From: Pseudomonadota bacterium
GTDB taxonomy: Bacteria > Myxococcota > Bradymonadia > UBA4248
Assembly (NCBI GenBank): GCA_017613855.1
Contig: JAGACY010000363.1
Span: 1 to 20,573, forward strand
Direction of reading: 5' to 3'
Length of the DNA: 20,573 bases
In this document: piece by piece, positions 14,771-20,573 of the stretch
Numbering within the stretch: position 1 is the first letter of the stretch
How the letters are laid out: every line of letters begins with the position of its first letter
Translations under genes and position numbers: made by a program
Notes under the pieces: generated by a model
The model's database searches: none
The model's input: the letters and a program-made list of their open reading frames with translations, nothing else
Told to the model about the DNA's origin: nothing

Positions 14771-16792
14771 TTAAACGGTCCATCTGCGATGGTAAGTAAT
14801 CCACTCGATCGTGAGAATTCCCATAGCAATGAGAAGGGCCAAGACCCAGATGTACTGCGATGAGTTCGGGAGTTTAGATAAGAGCGTAAGGAGCCACGAA
14901 GACTCTTCGTCCTCATCTTCGTCCATGAGTGTTGGCTTCATGTGGATTCTTCCTTGAATCGTTGCTGGCTGGCGTGAAAGTTTGGATTCTGTTTCGTTGG
15001 CAAAATTAGCCGCGAATTCGAAAGTCTTTTCGGGCGAAGAGATGCGGTAAAAACCAGAGGATTCACCATAAAAACTCGCGGAATGGTCATAAACGGGCAG
15101 ATTTGGGGTAACTGTGCCGTCGGGACGGGTAACATCCACATGAGATGCGTTCCCCGTGACGGCAATATGCCACGCGTTTCCTGTTGGAAATCCTCGCAAA
15201 GGCTCACTATTTTCATCCATGAGCCAATCGATGGCATTGATGAACAACACAGGCAGTGCTACGCGGAAGATCAAATCGCTTTCGACGAGACTGAAGCCAA
15301 TGGCGAGTATGCGTTGATTATCGGCATTTTTAGTGGCCATGAGCGGGCCTTCGATGGCTCGCATGACGAGATCGTCATTCTTAATACTGGTAAAGACATT
15401 GGCTCGTGAAATATTGAGATTCTTTAGACTGAGCCATCGGGAGATGGGATGTTTGGAATTGACGCGCTCAATGACAGGGGATTGGACTTCTTTGGATTTA
15501 AAGGGCGAATTGTCCAGAGCTGGGTTGATCCAGATGACGCGTCCCTGCCAGTCGCTCATATCTGTTGTGGGCAAATTGCGATAGGAATTGTCGAGAATGG
15601 CAATATCGTATTTGGATGTGAGTTTGGCGAGGTCGATCTGGTCATCTTTTAAGATATCGGATTGTGTCGGTTTGATAAAAGAGACACGGTAATTCTCGTT
15701 GAGCAGGAGGGCTGCTTCGAGATAGAGATTTCCCGGTGTAATGCAGGCGATATTGGGTTTGGCATAGTCGGGGATTTTGGCGTATGCCACGTCATCCATG
15801 GGCATCGGATCGACGAGACTGGGGGGGTCGACGATTTCGAGTGTTGCGGCCATTCTGCTCGATTTGAGCGTCAGGTTGTTGTAGAGACGGAGTTCTGATG
15901 ACCCCGAGGCAATGGTCAGTGTTTTTTCGACGATCGTTTCATGCTCGCGCGACGGGTCAAAAGCTTGCTCATCATCGGCCAGTGTATGAATGGAGAGACG
16001 AGCGGTTACCGGGACATTAAAATCATTATGGGCACTGAAGAAAACTTCGAACCCGAGACGATTGGCGATGTAGCGGCGAACATTGAATGCGGTAATGGAA
16101 AGATTACCCGAGGGCTTGCCGTATGTGATTTGTTCGAAGGCGACGTTTCTGGGCAATGTTTGTGATAGTTCTTCTGCATTTTCGAATTGCCCGTCGGTGA
16201 ACAGATAGATCTCGGGATTATCGCGGTCTGCCGAAAGATGAACTGCAAGTTCGAGTGCTTTGGCTAAATCGAGGGTAGAGGATTGTACATTTAGAGTGGA
16301 CAGTGTTTTTTGCAGGGCGTCCTTGTCACTCTGGAAGGGGCCGGAAACTGCCGAAACAATACCTGCTGCATTGATGATCACCGCGCGATCCGTAGGTTTC
16401 ATGTGATCAATGTGTTCGCGGGTGTCCTGAATGGCACAATCGAAGCGTGATTTGCATCTTTCGAGACCGCTGTCAGCAGCCATGGATGCACTCGTATCGA
16501 CAATAAAGACTGCATGGCGTCTGGCGGTATTGTCTTCTTCTTCCCGTGGGTCCATGAGCGCTACTGCAATGAGCGCGATAATCAGCATGCAGATTAGGAA
16601 ACTGATGAACCGCTTGATCCAGTCATGAAACCGTCGGTGTGAGGATTTCTCGAGGACTTCGCGCCACAGCCCGATATAGGGCATGGTGACGGCACGCCGG
16701 CGAACCCGAATGAGGTAGAGTATTGCGATGATGACTGCCAATACAGCCAAAAACGGCAATAATGTCTGAAATGTATATCCGTTGAATATCAT
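14771..16792 (-). CDS. Membrane-anchored vWA protein (BatA-like)
   Basis: 673 residues, ATG 16792, TAA at 14771. The start overlaps the stop of the DUF58 gene by 4 nt (ATGA), so translation is probably coupled. The N-terminus has a BatA-type arrangement: a membrane segment at about 8-29, a basic cytoplasmic loop (RVRRRAVTMPYIGLWREV) and a second membrane segment at about 60-80. A von Willebrand A domain follows with an intact MIDAS motif DTSAS (99-103) and TDG at 199-201. The middle (about 230-640) is a large periplasmic beta-rich part I do not assign further. A final membrane segment lies at about 647-665 with a basic tail. By family knowledge, such proteins work with MoxR ATPases and DUF58 proteins (Bat/aerotolerance-type clusters). 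Partner and physiological role are unknown. Confidence 0.88.
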   Translation of the reverse strand: MIFNGYTFQTLLPFLAVLAVIIAILYLIRVRRRAVTMPYIGLWREVLEKSSHRRFHDWIKRFISFLICMLIIALIAVALMDPREEEDNTARRHAVFIVDTSASMAADSGLERCKSRFDCAIQDTREHIDHMKPTDRAVIINAAGIVSAVSGPFQSDKDALQKTLSTLNVQSSTLDLAKALELAVHLSADRDNPEIYLFTDGQFENAEELSQTLPRNVAFEQITYGKPSGNLSITAFNVRRYIANRLGFEVFFSAHNDFNVPVTARLSIHTLADDEQAFDPSREHETIVEKTLTIASGSSELRLYNNLTLKSSRMAATLEIVDPPSLVDPMPMDDVAYAKIPDYAKPNIACITPGNLYLEAALLLNENYRVSFIKPTQSDILKDDQIDLAKLTSKYDIAILDNSYRNLPTTDMSDWQGRVIWINPALDNSPFKSKEVQSPVIERVNSKHPISRWLSLKNLNISRANVFTSIKNDDLVMRAIEGPLMATKNADNQRILAIGFSLVESDLIFRVALPVLFINAIDWLMDENSEPLRGFPTGNAWHIAVTGNASHVDVTRPDGTVTPNLPVYDHSASFYGESSGFYRISSPEKTFEFAANFANETESKLSRQPATIQGRIHMKPTLMDEDEDEESSWLLTLLSKLPNSSQYIWVLALLIAMGILTIEWITYHRRWTV

Positions 16793-17664
16793 TTGAGGAA
16801 TCCACCGGCTCTAAAGACTTTGAGTACGATTTCATCGAATGGAACATCTACCGGTGTTCTAAAGTAGAGCATGTGCCGCGACACACAATAGGATTCCATT
16901 TTCAGGCAGAGTGTATCAAAAGCCTTTTGGTATTTGGCAATGAGTTTGGGCGTCATGGTGAGATCGAGTCTTTCGCCGGTTTCGGAATCTACCAGTGAGA
17001 GATCACCATATTTTTTCAAATCGAATTCATTGTTGTCGACGATATGGACGACATACGTCTCGAATTGTTGATAATGCAGGAAATTGAGTGCTTTTTCGTA
17101 GCCTTCGGGATTGTAAAAATCGCTGAGTATGACTGCTACACCGCGTCTTTTATTCTGTCCGACAAAAGATTTGAAGGCATCCTCGAAGTTGGTGGCACCA
17201 TCGGTGTTTAATTTTTCGAGGAACTGAAAGATTTTGTAAATTTGTCCGCGCCCGCTGGTGAGCGGCAGCCGGTCGATGACATGCTCATTGAAGGCTGCAT
17301 AACTGACGCGATCCTGATTGCACAGACCGATAAAACCAAGTGCTGCCGCCATCTTTTTGGCATAGTTCAGCTTGATATCATCATTAAAATGCATGGATCC
17401 AGAACAGTCGATGAGGAAATAGATGGCCAGATCTTCTTTTTCTTCGAATAACCGAACGAGCAATTTTTCGGTACGTGCATATACACGCCAGTCGAGTGCC
17501 CTGAAGTCATCCCCAGGGGCATAGTTGCGGTGATCCGCAAATTCCATACCTGATGCCACTTTGCGGGTTTTGCGCTCTGCCCTGAGCTTTCCTGTGAAGA
17601 CTTTTTTGGACATCACATAGAGATATTCAATTTTCTTGAGAAAGGCCTCGTCAAATAGTGTCAT
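16789..17664 (-). CDS. DUF58 domain protein with vWA-like fold
   Basis: 291 residues, ATG 17664, TGA at 16789. The DUF58 signature FADHRNYAPGDDFRALDW (about 42-59) followed by VYART is clear. A MIDAS-type DCSGS (86-90) is intact, and ILSDF near 180 fits the fold. No signal peptide or membrane segment, so probably cytoplasmic. It sits between the MoxR ATPase gene and the vWA gene, the usual order of such clusters. No convincing Shine-Dalgarno precedes the ATG; the sequence just upstream is AT-rich and contains heptad element B. An alternative start at Met18 has no better ribosome binding site. Overlaps the next gene by 4 nt. Confidence 0.93.
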   Translation of the reverse strand: MTLFDEAFLKKIEYLYVMSKKVFTGKLRAERKTRKVASGMEFADHRNYAPGDDFRALDWRVYARTEKLLVRLFEEKEDLAIYFLIDCSGSMHFNDDIKLNYAKKMAAALGFIGLCNQDRVSYAAFNEHVIDRLPLTSGRGQIYKIFQFLEKLNTDGATNFEDAFKSFVGQNKRRGVAVILSDFYNPEGYEKALNFLHYQQFETYVVHIVDNNEFDLKKYGDLSLVDSETGERLDLTMTPKLIAKYQKAFDTLCLKMESYCVSRHMLYFRTPVDVPFDEIVLKVFRAGGFLK

Positions 17665-17690
17665 TTTCTAATGATTAGGAGTTGGGAGAG

Positions 17691-17750
17691 AATTGATAAT
17701 TGATAATTGATAATGGATAATTGATAATTATTCATTATCAATTATCCATT
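17691..17750. repeat. Heptanucleotide array element B with perfect hairpin
   Basis: Five heptads (AATTGAT three times, AATGGAT, AATTGAT) run from 17691 to 17725. AATGGATAATTGATAA (17712-17727) pairs perfectly with TTATCAATTATCCATT (17735-17750) around a 7-nt loop. The right end touches the MoxR stop codon (17751-17753). No T-run suggests a classical terminator. Confidence 0.85.
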
Positions 17751-18743
17751 CTACGCGGTTTCCTTTGTATTCTTAATAATATCCTGAATAATATCATCCG
17801 TCTGAATGTTTTCGGCTTCACCTTCGAAACTGAGAATCGTTCGATGGCGCAGTGCCGGTATGGCGGCAAACCGAATGTCATCATTTGAGACATTAAAGCG
17901 TCCGTCGAAAATAGCATGTATTTTAGCGGCTTTGATGACTGCCTGTGCACCACGTGGGCCGGAACCTACGCGGACGTATTGTTTGACCATCTTGGAGGCA
18001 CCTTCGAGTTCGGGATGGGTGCCGAGCATGATTTTGAGCGCATAATCCTGAACATGTGGGGCAATGGGCACTTCGGCAGCCAGTTCCCGCAGGGAGAGGA
18101 TTTCTTCTTTGGTCATGACGACACCCACTTTGGGAGATTTGCCTGCCGTCGTTCTGTTGAGGATTTCGTGAAGCTCGTCTTTTTTGGGGAAAGGCACGTT
18201 AATCTTGAAGAGGAATCGGTCGAGCTGCGCTTCGGGCAATGGGTAGGTGCCTTCCATATCGAGCGGGTTCTGTGTAGCCATGACGAAGAAGGGTGCATCG
18301 AGTTTATAGGTCGTATTGCCTACGGTGACACTTTTTTCCTGCATGGCTTCGAGCAATGCCGATTGGGTTTTGGGCGTGGCACGGTTAATTTCGTCTGCCA
18401 ACAGAATGTTGGTAAAGATGGGGCCTTTTTGAAATTCAAAAACTTTGTTGCCAGCACCATCATCGACGATCATGTTCGATCCCAGAATATCGCTGGGCAT
18501 CATATCGGGGGTGAACTGTACACGACTGAATTTGCAGTCGATTGCTTCTGCCAACGTGCGGACGAGCATGGTTTTACCAAGTCCCGGTACGCCTTCGAGC
18601 AAAACCTGACCATCGGCCAGCAGGCATAAGATCACCCCATCGATTACCTCGCGCTGGCCTACGATCATGCGCCCGATTTCATTTCTGAGCGTTGTTATTT
18701 TGGCCTGAAATGTCTCTACATCCTTTGCAATTTCGCGTTCCAT
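17751..18743 (-). CDS. MoxR-family AAA+ ATPase
   Basis: 330 residues, ATG 18743 with AAAGGA 6 nt upstream, TAG at 17751. Walker A is GVPGLGKT (51-58), Walker B ILLADEIN (113-120), sensor-1 region ATQNP (156-160) and the MoxR signature YPLPEAQLDRF (167-177). The N-terminal VGQREVIDG (28-36) is also typical. Length matches the family. MoxR ATPases act as chaperones or insertases for vWA partner proteins, here probably the DUF58 and vWA products coded just downstream. Cytoplasmic. Heptad arrays flank the gene on both sides (17691-17750 and 18757-18996). Confidence 0.97.
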   Translation of the reverse strand: MEREIAKDVETFQAKITTLRNEIGRMIVGQREVIDGVILCLLADGQVLLEGVPGLGKTMLVRTLAEAIDCKFSRVQFTPDMMPSDILGSNMIVDDGAGNKVFEFQKGPIFTNILLADEINRATPKTQSALLEAMQEKSVTVGNTTYKLDAPFFVMATQNPLDMEGTYPLPEAQLDRFLFKINVPFPKKDELHEILNRTTAGKSPKVGVVMTKEEILSLRELAAEVPIAPHVQDYALKIMLGTHPELEGASKMVKQYVRVGSGPRGAQAVIKAAKIHAIFDGRFNVSNDDIRFAAIPALRHRTILSFEGEAENIQTDDIIQDIIKNTKETA

Positions 18744-18756
18744 GTTCTTTCCTTTT

Positions 18757-18996
18757 CAATGCGCAATGCGTAATGCGTAATGCGTAATTGGATTTGCAAT
18801 TCCTAAGTCTATTTCTGAAGTTCAAAGTTTATTTTCAATACGTAATTCGTAATTATTTATGCTTTTCATGATTATTTCTAAAGAACCGTTTTTTTAGGTA
18901 TTCGCTATCAGAGATAATCTATACGCTATGTTCTTTGGAAATATCCTTTGATCTGGTCATTCAATTACGCATTACGAATTACGCATTATGAATTCA
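18757..18996. repeat. Heptanucleotide element C with 26-bp inverted ends (MITE-like)
   Basis: Left heptads CAATGCG, CAATGCG, TAATGCG, TAATGCG, TAATTGG fill 18757-18791. Right heptads CAATTAC, GCATTAC, GAATTAC, GCATTAT, GAATTCA fill 18962-18996. The arms 18765-18790 and 18962-18987 are reverse complements over 26 bp with one mismatch. A third short array (ATACGTA, ATTCGTA) lies inside at about 18838-18851. No gene is inside. The right end abuts the stop codon of the Gln-rich gene (18997-18999); the left end leaves just the MoxR Shine-Dalgarno. Confidence 0.88.
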
Positions 18997-20573
18997 TTAT
19001 TGTGGACGAATCATATCGAAATATTTTTCGACATAATTCCGGTATCCCTGAGGTACTTCTTCTGATTCGAGGACGGATTCGGCAGCTTTTTCGTAGGTTT
19101 GATAGACCTCTTTATAGGATTCGCTTGCAAATCCCTTTTGACCTGCAGATTCGATTATTTCGCTTGTCGACTGCTGGCCGGTGTCCATGCCCGAGAGTTT
19201 TTCGTCGCGCAGATTGACATCCATCGACGTGGCTTCTCCTTCGGAGGGATCGTGTCCGCCTTTGGTGGCTTCGGGATCGAGTGTAGTGTCACCCATACCA
19301 TTTTCCTGGCCCAATTCCTTTCCTTGTTGGAGTTCACCCTGAGGCTGTCCGGCTTCCTGTTGTCCCTGTTGTCCCTGTTGCCCCTGTTGTCCTTGTTCAC
19401 CCTGCTGGTCCTGTTGCTGTCCGCTGTCCTGCTGGCCGTCCTGCTGGGCTTGCTGTTGTTGTTGATCCTGTTCGTTTTGGGCTTGCTGTTCCTGCTGCTG
19501 TTTGTCCTGGCCTTTTGCGCGGTCCATGAAATCCTGCATATTCTGCTGGCGTTCTTTGGATTCTTCGTCTGATTGATTTTGTTGCTGCTGCGCGTCTTTG
19601 CGCATTTTATCGGCCAGATCCTTCATGGCATCGCGCTGCTGCTGGGCTTTTTGCTGCTGTGCCGCATTCTCGAGGGCATCCTGTGCAGATTGTTCCTGGC
19701 CTTGTTCGCCTTGCTCATTATCGCCCTGTTGTTCGCCTTGCTGCTGTTCGCCTTGCTGCTGTTCACCGTCTTGTTGCTCACCCTGTTGGTTTTCGCCTTG
19801 TTTGCCTTGCTTTTGCTCACCCTGTTGGTTCTCGCCCTTCTGGGGTTGCTGTTGCTGAGGCTGCTGGCCTTTTTCGGTGGCATCTTCTTTGGGGATTTCC
19901 TGCTCGTTTTGGGGATTATCCGCGTCCTGTTCGGGATTGTCCTGTGCTTTCTTTTCGAGCTCTTCGGCCGTTTTATTCATGGCTTTGCTGAGCTTGTTCA
20001 GGGATTTGGAAACCTTGTCATCGTTGGCTTTTTGCTGTTCCTGTTCGGCTTCCTTGAGCTTTTGTGCTGCTTCTTTAAAGGCTTTTTTGTCATCTTCAGA
20101 AAGCTTTCCGTTATCGAATTCTTTCTTTAACCGATCGACGAGATCTTTATTTTTCTCGAGTGCTTGTTTGAGTTCGGGATCGGTCGGATCGAGGTTTTTA
20201 GCGAGATCTCCGAACATTTTAGCGAGTTTTTCGAGCTTTTTCTTGTCGTTGGGATCGGCACTGTCGAGGAGATCTTTTAGGATTTCTGCGGCCTTGTCGT
20301 AATCATTCTTTTCGAGTGCATCGGCCAGTTCCTGAGTTTCGGGATCCTCTTTCATCTGGGTCATGGCTTCGATAGCTTCTTTGACTTTTTCATCGAAAGC
20401 CTTTTGTTCCTTGGTGGTATCGGCAGCATCGAGCTTGCGTTCGAGTTCGGCGAGTCTGCGTTCAAATTCTTCATTGGAGATGCGCTGTGCTTTGACATCT
20501 TCGAGGAGTTTGGCAAATTCTTCGGCCGTCTCTTTGAGCTCAGGATCGTCAATTTCTTCGGCCTGCTTGATGA
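18997..20573 (-). CDS. Gln-rich coiled-coil protein of the MoxR cluster, 5' end outside window
   Basis: TAA at 18997. The frame stays open to the right edge (525 codons to 20571), so the ATG at 20364 is internal and the N-terminus is missing. The visible part begins with Glu/Lys-rich helices likely to form coiled coils (about 1-210). A long Gln/Gly/Glu tract follows (about 215-420), with GEQQQ and GQQ repeats. A conserved-looking C-terminus follows (EVPQGYRNYVEKYFDMIRP). Similar large Gln-rich proteins with a membrane N-terminus (DUF4175-like) are known next to MoxR/DUF58/vWA genes, so that is my best guess; the missing part would decide it. The acidic, Gln-rich tail is probably disordered and may be periplasmic. 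It is separated from moxR by heptad element C. Confidence 0.8.
   Translation of the reverse strand, partial: IKQAEEIDDPELKETAEEFAKLLEDVKAQRISNEEFERRLAELERKLDAADTTKEQKAFDEKVKEAIEAMTQMKEDPETQELADALEKNDYDKAAEILKDLLDSADPNDKKKLEKLAKMFGDLAKNLDPTDPELKQALEKNKDLVDRLKKEFDNGKLSEDDKKAFKEAAQKLKEAEQEQQKANDDKVSKSLNKLSKAMNKTAEELEKKAQDNPEQDADNPQNEQEIPKEDATEKGQQPQQQQPQKGENQQGEQKQGKQGENQQGEQQDGEQQQGEQQQGEQQGDNEQGEQGQEQSAQDALENAAQQQKAQQQRDAMKDLADKMRKDAQQQQNQSDEESKERQQNMQDFMDRAKGQDKQQQEQQAQNEQDQQQQQAQQDGQQDSGQQQDQQGEQGQQGQQGQQGQQEAGQPQGELQQGKELGQENGMGDTTLDPEATKGGHDPSEGEATSMDVNLRDEKLSGMDTGQQSTSEIIESAGQKGFASESYKEVYQTYEKAAESVLESEEVPQGYRNYVEKYFDMIRPQ
19357..19401. repeat. 9-bp tandem repeat coding GQQ units
   Basis: CTGTTGTCC occurs at 19357, 19366 and 19384, with CTGTTGCCC at 19375 and a degenerate copy at 19393. 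On the minus strand this gives repeated Gly-Gln-Gln. Confidence 0.85.
19727..19848. repeat. Degenerate 15-bp repeat coding GEQQQ units
   Basis: Units of the type CTGCTGTTCGCCTTG, drifting to TTGTTGCTCACCCTG, recur every 12-15 bp. On the minus strand they give Gln-Gly-Glu-Gln-Gln repeats of the low-complexity tract. Confidence 0.75.

Noticed and set aside
18757..18996. Insertion sequence
   Set aside because: Inverted ends are present but there is no transposase frame inside the 240 bp; at most a non-autonomous element.
19573..20130. Plus-strand Leu-rich frame of 185 codons that looks like a membrane protein
   Set aside because: Complement of Gln-rich codons gives Leu-rich shadows; the minus frame continues past both ends with a clear C-terminal motif.
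20362..20364. ATG 20364 as start of the Gln-rich protein
   Set aside because: The frame is open upstream to the window edge with the same helical Glu/Lys-rich composition and there is no ribosome binding site.

Overview
The window is bacterial and looks like part of a Gram-negative chromosome from the Myxococcota/Bradymonadota-like (former deltaproteobacterial) branch. This is an inference from style: large secreted cysteine-rich lipoproteins, a hybrid of cysteine-rich modules with FG-GAP/VCBS repeats, and an outer-membrane-type L,D-transpeptidase next to ordinary housekeeping genes. GC is moderate by eye, lower in the cysteine-rich and ankyrin genes and in the spacers. I see no tRNA, rRNA, transposase, phage gene or CRISPR array. 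All genes except one (an FxsA-like membrane protein) lie on the minus strand.

Layout, left to right. (1) 1-2514: 5' part of a cysteine-rich/FG-GAP lipoprotein gene cut by the left edge. (2) 2613-2721: a spacer element made of three hairpins. (3) 2750-3352: unknown protein with a His/Cys-rich metal-binding head. (4) 3374-5889: a lipoprotein L,D-transpeptidase and ribosomal protein L28 (rpmB). A strong terminator follows each of these two genes, and in both cases the next start codon is only about 22 nt further on. (5) 5890-6866: a divergent promoter region and the FxsA-like gene. (6) 6990-10307: a 1105-residue ankyrin-repeat lipoprotein. (7) 10550-14476: two paralogous cysteine-rich lipoproteins with 75 cysteines each in the same order, behind near-identical predicted promoters. 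One carries an 18-bp tandem repeat coding a Pro/Glu/Gln stalk that the other lacks. (8) 14771-20573: a Bat/MoxR-type cluster transcribed leftwards: a Gln-rich coiled-coil protein (cut by the right edge), MoxR AAA+ ATPase, DUF58 protein and a membrane-anchored vWA protein.

How the genes fit together: five of the minus-strand genes encode proteins with lipobox-type signal peptides, so most of the window serves the envelope. The transpeptidase cross-links peptidoglycan or attaches proteins to it. The ankyrin and cysteine-rich lipoproteins are probably periplasmic or surface interaction modules. The MoxR/DUF58/vWA set is a chaperone-like ATPase with metal-ion-binding partners at the inner membrane.

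The most unusual signals are (a) the matching 75-cysteine framework of the paralogous pair with its duplicated promoter, and (b) three different heptanucleotide arrays with inverted arms, each lying just downstream of a stop codon in the Bat/MoxR cluster. The last of these, at 18757-18996, has 26-bp inverted ends with a single mismatch. The remaining spacers (12495-12721, 6867-6989) are AT-rich or featureless to my eye.
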